In this document: one piece after another, positions 16,226 to 24,934 of the stretch
Layout: the number at the start of each line of letters is the position of its first letter
How positions within the stretch are numbered: position 1 is the stretch's first letter
Assembly (NCBI GenBank): GCA_900318065.1
Contig: ONIY01000006.1
Location: 1-64,000, forward strand
DNA length: 64,000 nt
Origin: an uncultured Prevotellaceae bacterium
GTDB lineage: Bacteria; Bacteroidota; Bacteroidia; Bacteroidales; Muribaculaceae
Reading direction: 5' to 3'
The notes under the pieces: model-generated
Database searches by the model: none
The model's input: the letters and a program-made list of their open reading frames with translations, nothing else
What the model was told of the DNA's origin: nothing
Position numbers and translations under genes: made by a program

Positions 16226-16630
16226 ATGACACGAAAAGAGTTTGAAGATCGCACTGGCTTAGAGGTCACTGCACTGGAATTTAGCAAGGTGCATGACATC
16301 TACATGGCAGCGGGTGAAATGGATAAGGACACTTTCTGTAAGGAATGGAAGCAACACGGAGAAAGCAAGTTGCTTGCAGAGTTGTGGAATACAGTAAAGC
16401 GTGAGCACGACATGGGCATGGAGAAAAAAGAGGAATGCGATAAACTGCACCAAGAGCGGTGGGAACTTGTGGACTTTCTGCTGGAACGTGCCCAGAAGTT
16501 CGGTGACGAAGAACTGCTTATTAAGGCCATTGACATGGTAGGCCATGCAGATGTGATACGCAGGAAACTGACATTGGAAATGCCCTTGTGGGAGCGTGAC
16601 CGTGAGTACATTAAACACAACCTTAAATAA
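16226..16630 (+). CDS. Early phage protein, unknown function
   Basis: A 134-residue, charged, mostly helical protein (MTRKEFEDRTGLEVTALEF at the start). It is the first gene of the rightward early operon, 8 bp before the next. No motif that I recognise. First early genes of Mu-like phages often regulate lysis/lysogeny, but nothing here proves that. Confidence 0.7.
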   Translation: MTRKEFEDRTGLEVTALEFSKVHDIYMAAGEMDKDTFCKEWKQHGESKLLAELWNTVKREHDMGMEKKEECDKLHQERWELVDFLLERAQKFGDEELLIKAIDMVGHADVIRRKLTLEMPLWERDREYIKHNLK

Positions 16631-16637
16631 GTAGAGT

Positions 16638-16856
16638 ATGAAAGTAGCAGTAGTAAGGGTCAACAAGACCGAGAAAGATAAGTTCGCTGCGTTTATTGAC
16701 GAAGTGAACGAGTGCCCGGACACGGCGGCAATCCTTAAAGAGGGCTATTATGAGGACACCTTGACGATAGCAGCTGTTGGAACTCTGGCTATGGAGTACA
16801 CTTTGCGCAAGGTGGAATGTACGTTCAATGATTATTCAATAACAACAATAAAATAA
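16638..16856 (+). CDS. Small early phage protein, unknown function
   Basis: A 72-residue protein starting MKVAVVRVNKTEKDKFAAFI. It lies between two early genes with an 8-bp gap upstream and direct contact downstream. No domain recognised. Confidence 0.65.
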   Translation: MKVAVVRVNKTEKDKFAAFIDEVNECPDTAAILKEGYYEDTLTIAAVGTLAMEYTLRKVECTFNDYSITTIK

Positions 16857-17255
16857 ATGATTATGGCAAAGACAAGAAGTGCGAGAACCATCAAGGTCTC
16901 GAAAGAAAACAAGGCGAAACTCGCCAAGATGTTCGACTGCACCGATCGTATGGTGTACAAGGCCCTGTGCTTTGAGTGCCAGACATTGCTGGCAAGGAAG
17001 ATCCAGTACGTCGCCCGTAAGGAAATGGGCGGCTGGGTTGAGGCTGCCGTTCCTGAAGACGAGATCTTCTACGACACAATGGACAGCGGTGAGCGTTTCA
17101 TGCGCCAGTATTTCAACAACGGTGCCGTTCTGGAGATCAGCATGACCACGGGCGAGGGTGTTGTACGTTTCAAAGGTTCGCCCAGGTATCGCTATGAAGA
17201 GGTGCTTGTGAGTGACATCCCTACCATTCAGAACTACGCAAGGAACTTGAAGTAA
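16857..17255 (+). CDS. Early phage protein with possible HTH
   Basis: A 132-residue protein; ATG at 16857, or 16863 (MAKTRSARTIKVSKENKAKL). Residues 16-35 (ENKAKLAKMFDCTDRMVYKA) read like a short helix-turn-helix. The rest has no recognised domain. It ends 10 bp before the transposase start. Confidence 0.65.
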   Translation: MIMAKTRSARTIKVSKENKAKLAKMFDCTDRMVYKALCFECQTLLARKIQYVARKEMGGWVEAAVPEDEIFYDTMDSGERFMRQYFNNGAVLEISMTTGEGVVRFKGSPRYRYEEVLVSDIPTIQNYARNLK

Positions 17256-17265
17256 GGAGGGGAAG

Positions 17266-19254
17266 ATGGAGTATTACGGAAACAGGCTTTGCATAAGTGC
17301 CCGTGAACTTGTAGATGGCGGTGTGATGAGCATCCCTAACTACAAGGCGATGGCGAGCCGTGGACGCATCGACGTGGTGCGTCGTGGCGGTGGTGCAGCC
17401 GGTCAGTATGCCCTTGTTGCCGTTGAAAGTCTTCCACGCGATTACAGAGCCAAGGTTCAAGCCCTCTATCCCGATGGCGACCTTACTCACCTGAAGGGTT
17501 GGGTGTGCAGCAACTACGAGATTGACCAGGCTGCGGTGGCGTTTTTCCACAGCAGGGAGCAAGCAGGTCTTGACCTGCCCCCTGAGAAGATTAAGGAGTA
17601 TGTGGTGAACGCCAGTGTACTGAACTGCTGCATCCGCTTGTATGAGCGTGCGGCAACAGCCCAAAAGCTGTTTGGCGGCAAATACAACTGGGAGCAGATG
17701 GCGAATGCCATTACAGCCCTACGTGAAGAGTACGGACATACGCTCCCCACGAGTACGCTTCGCTTTCGGAAGAAAGTAAACGAGTACAAGAAGGAAGGCT
17801 ACGGCTGTCTTATCAGCGGCAAGTTCGGCAACCAAAGTGCAAGAAAGGTTGACGTGAAGACAGAGCACTTGATTCTCGGTCTGGCGGTACTACCCAACAA
17901 GCCATTTAACACGAACATTGCGGAAATGTACAATATGTTCGTGTGCGGAGAACTGGGTGAAGTTTACGACCCGAAGACAGGCGAACTGATGAATCCCGAC
18001 GACTTCGTGGATAAGAATGGTGATCCAAAATCTCTGAGCGAGAGTACCATCTGCAACGTCCTAAATAAGCCCAGCAACAAGTTACTGATTGACCAGAAAC
18101 TGATGAGTTGGACGACGTTCATGCACGAGGCAATGCCACACGTTCACCGTCACGGCGGTGACTTCTCTTTGTCACAGATAACGATGGATGACGTTGACCT
18201 GACGAGAAAACTGAAGGACACCAAGCAGCGCGTCCATGCCTACTATGCCTACGACGTAGTGAGCCAGTGCGTGGTCGGTGCCAGTTACGCCCGTAAAAAG
18301 GACGAAGGTCTGGTGGTAGATTGCTTCCGCGACATGTTCCGGCTGATTGAGAAGCAGGGCTGGGGAATGCCTGCAGGTATCGAGGTGGAGAACCACTTGA
18401 TGACCCAATACAAAGACGGCTTCCTGCAAGCCGGTGTCGCTTTCCCATTCGTTCACTTCTGCGCCCCCCAGAACTCACAGGAAAAGTATGCTGAGCCTCT
18501 GAACGGTGCGAAGAAGCGCAGCGTGATCCACAAGAACCACGAGGGCATTGGCCGTTTCTACGGCAAGGGCAAGTGGCGTCAGGAGTACAAGAAAGTGAGC
18601 GACGAGACCAACGAACTCTATGAGGACAAGGAATACTTCAGTTGGGACCAGTTGGTGGCAGAAGACCGACGTGACAGTTATGAGTGGAACCACCAACTGC
18701 ACCCCAACCAGAAGAAGTTCCCCGGCATGACAAGGTGGGACGTTCTCTGTGAGCGCATCAATCCGACCCTGCAGCCACTCGACAAACTGACGCTGGCTCG
18801 CTACATCGGTGAGCGTGTGGAAACAAGTATCAGGAGGAACTCGACGGTGCGTGTGGCACATGAAGACTGGTGGCTGAGTGACACCAGCGTTCTGGAGAAA
18901 CTTCGCCCGAATGACTATCAGGTGACCGCCTACTATATGCCAGACGAGGAAGGCAAACCAACGGAAGTTTACATCTTCCAAGGTGACAAGTACATCGACC
19001 ACGTGGAGAAAGTACAGACTTACAACCGTGTGATGGCAGAGCAAACCGAAGAGGACACCGTGAACTATATCGAGCAGCGCAAGAAGATTGCGAAGTTCAG
19101 CAAGTATGTAAAAGACCACGCTATCGACGAGGTGGGCATATTGAAGCCATCGGCAACGCCACAACAGGCAGAAGCCGTGGCACTGGAGCCCCAGATTAAG
19201 GAGGAGCAGCCAGTCAGAAGCCAATGGAAGCCCGACCCGATAGCCGATATTTAG
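17266..19254 (+). CDS. muA: MuA-like DDE transposase
   Basis: A 662-residue protein, the same size as Mu A. The N-terminal DNA-binding part starts CISARELVDGGVMSIPNYK. The catalytic core has Asp308 (TMDDVDLT), an acidic residue in the second strand region (GIEVENHL, Glu373/Glu375) and Glu406 (NSQEKYAEPLNG), the order of the DDE/RNase-H fold. It would cut and join the phage ends during integration and replicative transposition. The C-terminal tail (residues about 600-662) would bind MuB. It is followed by MuB, as in Mu. Confidence 0.9.
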   Translation: MEYYGNRLCISARELVDGGVMSIPNYKAMASRGRIDVVRRGGGAAGQYALVAVESLPRDYRAKVQALYPDGDLTHLKGWVCSNYEIDQAAVAFFHSREQAGLDLPPEKIKEYVVNASVLNCCIRLYERAATAQKLFGGKYNWEQMANAITALREEYGHTLPTSTLRFRKKVNEYKKEGYGCLISGKFGNQSARKVDVKTEHLILGLAVLPNKPFNTNIAEMYNMFVCGELGEVYDPKTGELMNPDDFVDKNGDPKSLSESTICNVLNKPSNKLLIDQKLMSWTTFMHEAMPHVHRHGGDFSLSQITMDDVDLTRKLKDTKQRVHAYYAYDVVSQCVVGASYARKKDEGLVVDCFRDMFRLIEKQGWGMPAGIEVENHLMTQYKDGFLQAGVAFPFVHFCAPQNSQEKYAEPLNGAKKRSVIHKNHEGIGRFYGKGKWRQEYKKVSDETNELYEDKEYFSWDQLVAEDRRDSYEWNHQLHPNQKKFPGMTRWDVLCERINPTLQPLDKLTLARYIGERVETSIRRNSTVRVAHEDWWLSDTSVLEKLRPNDYQVTAYYMPDEEGKPTEVYIFQGDKYIDHVEKVQTYNRVMAEQTEEDTVNYIEQRKKIAKFSKYVKDHAIDEVGILKPSATPQQAEAVALEPQIKEEQPVRSQWKPDPIADI

Positions 19255-19279
19255 AAACCCATTAAAACGCCGTTAGAAT

Positions 19280-20155
19280 ATGATTACAACAGCGAACAAA
19301 CAGCGGATTCTGGAGGCGATAGCCACCAACCGCGCAAACTACCCCAGCGATGCCAAGCACGCTGCCGCGCTGGGAATTTCTGCAAGCGTGTACAACAGTC
19401 TGAAGAAGGGTCAGACGGATAAGGCTCTGAGTGATGCCAACTGGGTGAACATTGCCCGCCGTCTGGACGTGAACCTGCGCGACTCTATCGAGTGGAAGGG
19501 CGCAAGGACCGCGACCTTCGACTATATCACCACACAGTTAGAGGCTTGCCAGGAGCGTAGCCTGAGCGTGATATTGTGCGACCTTCCGAACATTGGCAAG
19601 ACGTACACCGCTCGATGGTATGTGAATGAGCACCGCAACGCCGTGTATATCGACTGCAGCCAGGTGAAGACAAAACGCGCCCTGGTTAAGAAAATAGCCA
19701 ACGAGTTCGGCGTGGGTGCCACGGGCAAGTACCAGGACACCTATGAGGATTTGGTTTACTATCTGCGCTCGATGGAGCGCCCTCTGGTGGTGCTTGACGA
19801 AGCCGGCGACCTTGCATACGAGGCTTTTCTTGAACTCAAAGCCCTTTGGAACGCCACCGAAATGTGCTGCGGCTGGTATATGATGGGAGCCGACGGACTG
19901 GCAGCCAAGATCAACCGCAACGTGGAAGGCAAGAAGGTGGGTTACGCTGAGATCTTCTCACGTTACGGCGGCAAGTACAGCCGTGTCACTCCGGACCAGG
20001 AAGACGACCGCAAGGCGTTCTTGATGGAGCAGGCGCGAGTTGTGGCCAGCGTGAACGCCCCGGAGGGAACCGATATCGGTCAGATCGTGCGCAAGAGCCA
20101 GGGCGGTCTGAGACGAGTCTATACAGAAATTGAAAAACTAAAGAAAGGAGCCTGA
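19280..20155 (+). CDS. muB: MuB-like target-DNA AAA+ ATPase
   Basis: A 291-residue protein. The first 65 residues form a helix-turn-helix region (KHAAALGISASVYNSLKKG) as in Mu B. The P-loop is unusual, LCDLPNIGKTYT at about residues 97-108, lacking the first Gly. Walker B is LVVLDEAGDL near residue 170. Mu B binds target DNA, stimulates the transposase and gives target immunity. The adjacent position after MuA supports the call. Confidence 0.9.
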   Translation: MITTANKQRILEAIATNRANYPSDAKHAAALGISASVYNSLKKGQTDKALSDANWVNIARRLDVNLRDSIEWKGARTATFDYITTQLEACQERSLSVILCDLPNIGKTYTARWYVNEHRNAVYIDCSQVKTKRALVKKIANEFGVGATGKYQDTYEDLVYYLRSMERPLVVLDEAGDLAYEAFLELKALWNATEMCCGWYMMGADGLAAKINRNVEGKKVGYAEIFSRYGGKYSRVTPDQEDDRKAFLMEQARVVASVNAPEGTDIGQIVRKSQGGLRRVYTEIEKLKKGA

Positions 20156-20156
20156 T

Positions 20157-20399
20157 ATGATAACAAGAATAAACTTAGAAGATGTTGGGCAGGACCTTCT
20201 CTGGTTACGGGTGAACGAAGGAGGGCTTGTCGAGGAAGCCGGTCCGTTTCAAAATGAAATATGGAAGGATGCCTATATTCCGCTTTGGCTGGTTGAGGTA
20301 GGGAGCCCCTGCCCAATACACAAATATCCCAATATCATTCGGGGCTTTTTGAAGTACAAAGTTGTATCTATCAGAAAAGAAAAGGAGCCAAAGAAATGA
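20157..20399 (+). CDS. Small early phage protein, unknown function
   Basis: An 80-residue protein (MITRINLEDVGQDLLWLRV). The stop overlaps the start of the RecA-like gene by 4 bp (ATGA), so the two are coupled. No domain recognised. Confidence 0.65.
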   Translation: MITRINLEDVGQDLLWLRVNEGGLVEEAGPFQNEIWKDAYIPLWLVEVGSPCPIHKYPNIIRGFLKYKVVSIRKEKEPKK

Positions 20400-21016
20400 A
20401 ACGAGCCTACAGCCCGAAAGAAATAGCCAAGAAGACCTACAAGACGCTGCCGTGGGGTGGCAGGTGGGAAGAATCCTTCGGTTTGCCGGAGGAGAACTCC
20501 ACCTGGTTCATCAGCGGCGCGTCTGCCAGCGGCAAGAGTTCTTTCGTGATGCAACTGGCCTACGAACTGACCCACTACGGGCAGGTGCTCTACCTGAGTT
20601 ATGAGGAGGGGCTGAACCAAAGTTTCCAAGAGCGTATGCTGCGGTTTGACCTTGACAAGAAGCAGGGCTGGTTCCGAGTGGTGACCAGTGACACCGTGGA
20701 AGACCTGACAGAGCGTCTGAAGAAGCGACACAGCGCGAAGTTCATCATCGTTGACTCGTTCCAGGACGCAGGCTGGGAATGGCCGGAAACGAAAGCCCTG
20801 CTTGAAGCCTTCCCGAAGAAGAGTTTCATCTTCATCAGTCAGGAAGCCAAAGGGCAACCGTTGGGGAAACCAGCCGTCAGGCTTCGCTACCGTGCCGGTG
20901 TGAAAGTAAGGGTCGTAGGTTTCCGAGCCTATTGCCAAGGGCGTTTCAATCCCGATGCCGGCAACAGTTTCGTAGTGTGGGAAGAAGGCGTGTTAAGAAC
21001 AACCAATAACGTATGA
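20396..21016 (+). CDS. RecA-like P-loop ATPase of the early operon
   Basis: A 206-residue protein with Walker A WFISGASASGKSSFVMQLA near residue 38 and Walker B AKFIIVDSFQD near residue 115. The C-terminus ends with FVVWEEGVL, typical of a short RecA/AAA_25 fold. Mu itself has no such second ATPase beside MuB; in Bacteroidota relatives it may help replication or recombination. The role is inferred. Confidence 0.75.
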   Translation: MKRAYSPKEIAKKTYKTLPWGGRWEESFGLPEENSTWFISGASASGKSSFVMQLAYELTHYGQVLYLSYEEGLNQSFQERMLRFDLDKKQGWFRVVTSDTVEDLTERLKKRHSAKFIIVDSFQDAGWEWPETKALLEAFPKKSFIFISQEAKGQPLGKPAVRLRYRAGVKVRVVGFRAYCQGRFNPDAGNSFVVWEEGVLRTTNNV

Positions 21017-21020
21017 GGCT

Positions 21021-21224
21021 ATGGATAAGTACCAGTTATTAGTGAAAGGCGACAATGTCGGGATGGTGATTGACGACTGGATGTACAGCGGCAAGTGCGA
21101 CCTCACCCTACGGATGGCCAAGACCAAGGGCTGCCGTGTGATAGAGACCACCGACCCCCTGTATGCAGCGAGAATACTAAACTATCTTCGAGCCGCCGAG
21201 AAAGTGAACATAGTAAAACAATAA
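21021..21224 (+). CDS. Small early phage protein, unknown function
   Basis: A 67-residue protein (MDKYQLLVKGDNVGMVIDDW). It starts 4 bp after the RecA-like gene and ends 12 bp before the next. No domain recognised. Confidence 0.65.
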   Translation: MDKYQLLVKGDNVGMVIDDWMYSGKCDLTLRMAKTKGCRVIETTDPLYAARILNYLRAAEKVNIVKQ

Positions 21225-21236
21225 AATAGCGAGACA

Positions 21237-21701
21237 ATGAGCAAGAAAGTTTACATCAGCGGTGCGATAGCGCACTATGATCTGGAGGAGCGCAAGGCAG
21301 CATTCAGTGCAGCAGCGACCCACCTCCGTGCACAAGGCTACGAGCCTATGAACCCTTTCGAGAACGGACTGCCTCAGCCAGGCGACTGGAGAGAGCACAT
21401 GAGAGTTGACATTGACATGCTGCTGGAGTGCCAGTACATCTACATGCTGAAGGGCTGGTGGGTGAGCAAGGGTGCGAAGCTGGAATTGGACGTGGCGACG
21501 AGTTGCGGTCTGAAGCCTATGTTTGAGGAAGACGACGTACACAACGAGGAACACAAGTGCTGCATCTGCGGCAAGACCTTCTACGGCTACGGCAATGACC
21601 CCTACCCAGTGAAAGAGGAAGGCGAGTGTTGCGAATCCTGCCATTGGGACGTTGTGCTGAAGGAACGATTCAGACTGGCAAAGGAAAAGAATCAAGTTTA
21701 A
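21237..21701 (+). CDS. DUF4406-like protein with zinc-binding C-terminus
   Basis: A 154-residue protein. The N-terminal part (KKVYISGAIAHYDLEERKAAF, with GWWVSKGAKLELDVAT later) matches the nucleoside deoxyribosyltransferase-like fold of DUF4406. The C-terminal part has CCICGKTFYG and CCESCHWD, a four-cysteine zinc site. DUF4406 genes are common in phages; a nucleotide-related role is possible but unproven. Confidence 0.7.
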   Translation: MSKKVYISGAIAHYDLEERKAAFSAAATHLRAQGYEPMNPFENGLPQPGDWREHMRVDIDMLLECQYIYMLKGWWVSKGAKLELDVATSCGLKPMFEEDDVHNEEHKCCICGKTFYGYGNDPYPVKEEGECCESCHWDVVLKERFRLAKEKNQV

Positions 21702-21719
21702 TTTTAACCAGATAGCAAT

Positions 21720-21899
21720 ATGAAAGTTTACATTGAGAAAGCCATCCGCCCTAAGTGGTGGAACCCAATTTTCTGGGTGCTGGTAGCAATTACCATTTGT
21801 GTCGGCATTGCCATTGGTTGTGTGTGGGCAATAGTCGGTTTCGGTGCCGGTGTCATTGAAGGAACCAAAGAATTCGGGAGAGTCGTTTGGAAACACTGA
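21720..21899 (+). CDS. Single-TM small phage protein
   Basis: A 59-residue protein from ATG 21720 to TGA 21899 with a basic, Trp-rich start (AIRPKWWNPIFW) and one strong membrane helix (VLVAITICVGIAIGCVWAIV). It is followed at once by the next gene. A small membrane protein in this early position could act on superinfection or host membrane; that is a guess. Confidence 0.55.
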   Translation: MKVYIEKAIRPKWWNPIFWVLVAITICVGIAIGCVWAIVGFGAGVIEGTKEFGRVVWKH

Positions 21900-21900
21900 T

Positions 21901-22218
21901 ATGGAGATTATGGCAACAAAACGAAAGAAACCGACTACCATTCCCTGCTGTGTGGGAGTGGTGACTGTGACCACTGTGGTGTCACAACCTGGCATCCGAA
22001 CCACTTACAAGAGCAGCATCGGCTTCGCCAGTGCTGACGTAACCCCAAAGCGGCGTAAGGACATTGCAAATGAAATGAAGGCCTCAATCAGAGAGTATGT
22101 ACTGAAGAACCGCGATGCCTACGGCATAAAGAGCCAGGCCGATGTCAAGTTCTATGCCGGTGTGAAGATACTGGAGTGTGACGGACTAACAGGTTTCAGA
22201 AATGGGAAAGATAAGTAA
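21901..22218 (+). CDS. Early phage protein, unknown function
   Basis: A 105-residue protein from ATG 21901 (MEIMATKRKK), with a second possible start at 21910. It has a Thr/Val-rich part (VVTVTTVVSQP) and a helical end. It overlaps the GemA-like gene by 17 bp. No family recognised. Confidence 0.6.
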   Translation: MEIMATKRKKPTTIPCCVGVVTVTTVVSQPGIRTTYKSSIGFASADVTPKRRKDIANEMKASIREYVLKNRDAYGIKSQADVKFYAGVKILECDGLTGFRNGKDK

Positions 22219-22684
22219 CTACCACCGCTTCTATGCCTCACTGAACCGTCTGCCAGGCGGTAATACCGAGGATATGAAAGAGACCCTTGTGTCGAGTTTC
22301 ACGGACGGTCGGACTACGAGCCTGAAGGAAATGACGCAGAAAGAGTACAACGCTATGTGCGCCTCGCTGGAGGAACGCACCGGCTGGAAGGAGCAACTGA
22401 AGAAGAAGCGCAGCCTGTGCCTGAAGCTGATGCAGAAGGCAGGTATCGACACCACCGACTGGCAGCGCATCAACGACTTCTGCAGGAACCCGAAGATTGC
22501 CGGCAAGGAGTTCGCCCAGTTGGGCGTGAAAGACCTCGACGCGCTGCAGGTGAAGTTGCGTGCCATTATGAGCAAGGGCGGTTTGAGACCAGCCAAGGCT
22601 CAGGAGGCAGCGACAGAGTCGCAGCATACCAGACAAGAAGTAACCTATATCGCCGTGCCTTTGGTGGGTATGGGTCAAGCATAA
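22202..22684 (+). CDS. gemA: GemA-like (gp16/DUF1018) regulatory protein
   Basis: A 160-residue protein with NYHRFYASLNRLPG at the start and a core of SLEERTGWKEQLKKK, LMQKAGIDTTDWQRINDFC and IAGKEFAQLGVKDLDAL, the pattern of Mu gp16/GemA (DUF1018). GemA modulates host gene expression and DNA supercoiling in Mu. Its position next to Gam fits Mu gene order. Confidence 0.8.
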   Translation: MGKISNYHRFYASLNRLPGGNTEDMKETLVSSFTDGRTTSLKEMTQKEYNAMCASLEERTGWKEQLKKKRSLCLKLMQKAGIDTTDWQRINDFCRNPKIAGKEFAQLGVKDLDALQVKLRAIMSKGGLRPAKAQEAATESQHTRQEVTYIAVPLVGMGQA

Positions 22685-22726
22685 ATTAAGTTCACCCTAA
22701 TAATAACAATCAAAAAACAAGAGACA

Positions 22727-23287
22727 ATGGCAAGACAGAAAAAGACCATTATCACCGGCGTGTCCCGCGAGGCCGCTGATGAAGCATTCGCAACCTATGC
22801 GAAGAGTGACGCACAGATTCAGAAAATCAATGCAGAGATAGAACTGCAGTGCGCCAAGATCCGTGAGAAGTACGCCGACAAGTTGGCCACCCTGGGCGCT
22901 GAGAAGGACAAAGCCTTTGACGTGCTCCAGAGCTTCGCCACCGAGAACCAGGCAGAGTTGTTCACCAAGAGGAAGAGCCTCGACATGGCTCACGGCACCA
23001 TCGGCTTCCGCACCGGCACACCGAAATTGAAGACCCTGAAGGGCTTTACCTGGGCGAGTGCGCTGACGCTGGTAAAGAAGTTCATGCCTGGCTATGTGCG
23101 CACCAGCGAGGAAATCGCCAAGGACAAACTGCTGGCTGACCGCGAACTGGAGGCTGTTGAGTTCATTGAGAACGACATCACCAAGAAACAGATACCGATG
23201 GGTACTGCTATGGCCGAGTGCGGTATCATGGTGACTCAGGACGAGACCTTCTATGTAGAACCCAAGAAAGAGGAGACCACCGTATGA
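22727..23287 (+). CDS. gam: Host-nuclease inhibitor Gam
   Basis: A 186-residue protein with the long antiparallel helices of Mu Gam (QIQKINAEIELQCAKIREKY) and the central GTIGFRTGTPKLKTL, followed by WASALTLVKKF. Mu Gam is a Ku-like dimer that coats DNA ends and blocks RecBCD-type nucleases. The stop overlaps the next start by 4 bp. Confidence 0.9.
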   Translation: MARQKKTIITGVSREAADEAFATYAKSDAQIQKINAEIELQCAKIREKYADKLATLGAEKDKAFDVLQSFATENQAELFTKRKSLDMAHGTIGFRTGTPKLKTLKGFTWASALTLVKKFMPGYVRTSEEIAKDKLLADRELEAVEFIENDITKKQIPMGTAMAECGIMVTQDETFYVEPKKEETTV

Positions 23288-23460
23288 TCAAGGAAGTGAC
23301 CAAACCGGAGAAAGTTGCCTTGTGCCGTGAATGCCACGGCACGGGCAAGGTCACTAAGTTGGGCTTTTCGAGAAAATGCCCTAACTGTGACGGCAGCGGC
23401 AGAGTGCTTGTGAGTTGCGAAATGAAACTCCACATCCGCCCGTATAAAGAAAGTAAGTAA
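23284..23460 (+). CDS. DnaJ-type zinc-finger small protein
   Basis: A 58-residue protein from the ATG overlapping the Gam stop. It carries two CxxCxGxG-like motifs, CRECHGTGKV and CPNCDGSGRV, the DnaJ zinc-finger repeat. It probably binds one zinc ion. The role in the phage is unknown. Confidence 0.65.
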   Translation: MIKEVTKPEKVALCRECHGTGKVTKLGFSRKCPNCDGSGRVLVSCEMKLHIRPYKESK

Positions 23461-23484
23461 CCCCGATATGTCTAATCAAGCTGC

Positions 23485-23775
23485 ATGGGACCCAAGAAGC
23501 GAAAAGGAAAAAGTTATGCGAAACGAGTAGCCGACATCAATCAGATTTACGACACCTACGTCAGAACAGGCCTCCCGAACAGGGAGATATGGAAGCGTTA
23601 CGTTTATCCGAAATACGGCATTTGTGAACGCACCTTTTATAATCTGCTGAAGGCATCGTCCAATCCTCAATTTGAGGAGCGGGCGGCGCTTTCAGCAGAG
23701 GGCTTTTTGTTCCCTGAGCTATTATTCCCCGAAGATGAAGTCAGAGACCCAGGCTATTTTAAGAAGAATCCTTAA
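23485..23775 (+). CDS. HTH protein of the early/middle region
   Basis: A 96-residue protein starting MGPKKRKGKSYAKRVADI. The part IYDTYVRTGLPNREIWKRYV with YGICERTFYNLLKA has the look of a Mor/C-like or terminase-like helix-turn-helix. Its last 41 bp overlap the start of the gpG gene. It could be a transcription activator; the family is not certain. Confidence 0.6.
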   Translation: MGPKKRKGKSYAKRVADINQIYDTYVRTGLPNREIWKRYVYPKYGICERTFYNLLKASSNPQFEERAALSAEGFLFPELLFPEDEVRDPGYFKKNP

Positions 23776-24298
23776 GGACATACAAGTGGAGATGTCCGAC
23801 GAGTTCGACCAGAACTTTGAGCGTGAGGCATTCTTTAGCGAGGTATGGCAGCGCAGGCGTAGCCCGATGCGTCCAGACGGTCATATCCTCGTCGATACAG
23901 GTCAGTTGCGCCGTAGCATCCAGAGCCGGACTACCGAGAACAGCATCACGTTCTACACCGACCTGCCCTACGCAGCCATTCACAATGAGGGTGGCGAGAT
24001 AGTAGTTACCCCAAGGATGAAGAAATACTTCTGGCACAAATACTACGAGGCGACCGGCTCCTTTGGGCGCAAGAAAGACGGCAGCCGGAGGAATGACAAG
24101 CGCACGGTGCAACTGAGTGACGAAGCCGAGTTCTGGAAGTTTATGGCACTAAAGAAAGCCGGTACCACCATCAAGATTCCGCGCCGTCGTTTCCTCGGTA
24201 CCAGTCCGGAGGTGGAGCAAGCGGTGCGGACTATCATCGAGGAGAACCTGAGCGGATATATCGAAGAAGCCATCAATTTTGAAATACACGAGAAATGA
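23735..24298 (+). CDS. Virion morphogenesis protein (Mu gpG-like)
   Basis: A 187-residue protein; ATG 23735 (MKSETQAILRRILKDIQ) is preferred over an upstream in-frame start. Family motifs are FEREAFFSEVWQRRRSP, ILVDTGQLRRSI and YAAIHNEGGEI, then a C-terminal FLGTSPEVEQ. Mu gpG-type proteins act in head or tail completion. It is coupled to the next gene by a 4-bp overlap. Confidence 0.85.
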   Translation: MKSETQAILRRILKDIQVEMSDEFDQNFEREAFFSEVWQRRRSPMRPDGHILVDTGQLRRSIQSRTTENSITFYTDLPYAAIHNEGGEIVVTPRMKKYFWHKYYEATGSFGRKKDGSRRNDKRTVQLSDEAEFWKFMALKKAGTTIKIPRRRFLGTSPEVEQAVRTIIEENLSGYIEEAINFEIHEK

Positions 24299-24798
24299 GA
24301 AAAGAAGTATATCAGATGCTCATAGAGCAACTTTCCAAACTATATGTGACGCCGGAAGGTGACTACGGAGTAGCACAAACTGAAGACGATGCTCCTGAAG
24401 GCTGGGAACGCGCCATCAAGCACATCGACCTGTGGAACCACAACGTGGAGTTCATCGAGCAGGAAGAGAACTGGGAGCGTCCGGCGGTGTTCGTGGAGTT
24501 CCAGCCCATCCAGTGGAACGCCATACAGTCAGGAGTGGAGTACCGTGCAGAGCCGATAGTGCACCTTCATGTGGTGACGGACTGGCAGGGCAGCAGTTCT
24601 GCAGATAGTGAGTTCCGTGAACAGAGCCTGAAGGTGTTCGACTTACTGGAGGCGATACACCAGCAGTTGGCTTGCAGGAGAGGCAAGACGTTTCTGGAGT
24701 TTGACCTTGTAGGAAGCAGCACAAACCACAACCACGAGGAGATTATTGAGAACATAGAAACCTACCAGTGCGTGGCGATAAAAAGCCTGGAAATGTAA
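24295..24798 (+). CDS. Phage tail completion-like protein
   Basis: A 167-residue protein (MRKEVYQMLIEQLSKLYV, then VFVEFQPIQWNAIQSGVEYR and IVHLHVVTDWQ). The alternation of strands with a final LVGSSTNHNHEEI resembles head-tail or tail-terminator proteins, which often follow gpG-type genes. It is the last gene before a terminator. Confidence 0.6.
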   Translation: MRKEVYQMLIEQLSKLYVTPEGDYGVAQTEDDAPEGWERAIKHIDLWNHNVEFIEQEENWERPAVFVEFQPIQWNAIQSGVEYRAEPIVHLHVVTDWQGSSSADSEFREQSLKVFDLLEAIHQQLACRRGKTFLEFDLVGSSTNHNHEEIIENIETYQCVAIKSLEM

Positions 24799-24820
24799 GA
24801 AAAACAGCCTTAGAATGAAA

Positions 24821-24859
24821 AAAATCCGCTACTTTTGTTGGAAGTAACGGATTTTTTTG
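24821..24859 (+). terminator. Terminator of the rightward early/middle operon
   Basis: ATCCGCTACTT (24824-24834) pairs with AAGTAACGGAT (24842-24852) with one mismatch, followed by TTTTTTT. It lies 25 bp behind the last gene. Confidence 0.8.
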
Positions 24860-24867
24860 TACCTTTG
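24860..24867 (+). promoter_or_regulatory. TACCTTTG -7 box directed towards the MuF 3' end
   Basis: A perfect TAnnTTTG box begins directly after the terminator T tract. The only thing downstream on this strand is a short stretch with a small hairpin (ACCG-CCGCCTT-CGGT then TTTTAT, about 24918-24938) and the antisense of MuF. It could drive a ~60-nt RNA, or be chance. Confidence 0.35.
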
Positions 24868-24934
24868 CACTTGCAATAAAGCACTGAGGGAATGGCACTC
24901 TGGCAATTTAGACCTAACCGCCGCCTTCGGTGTT

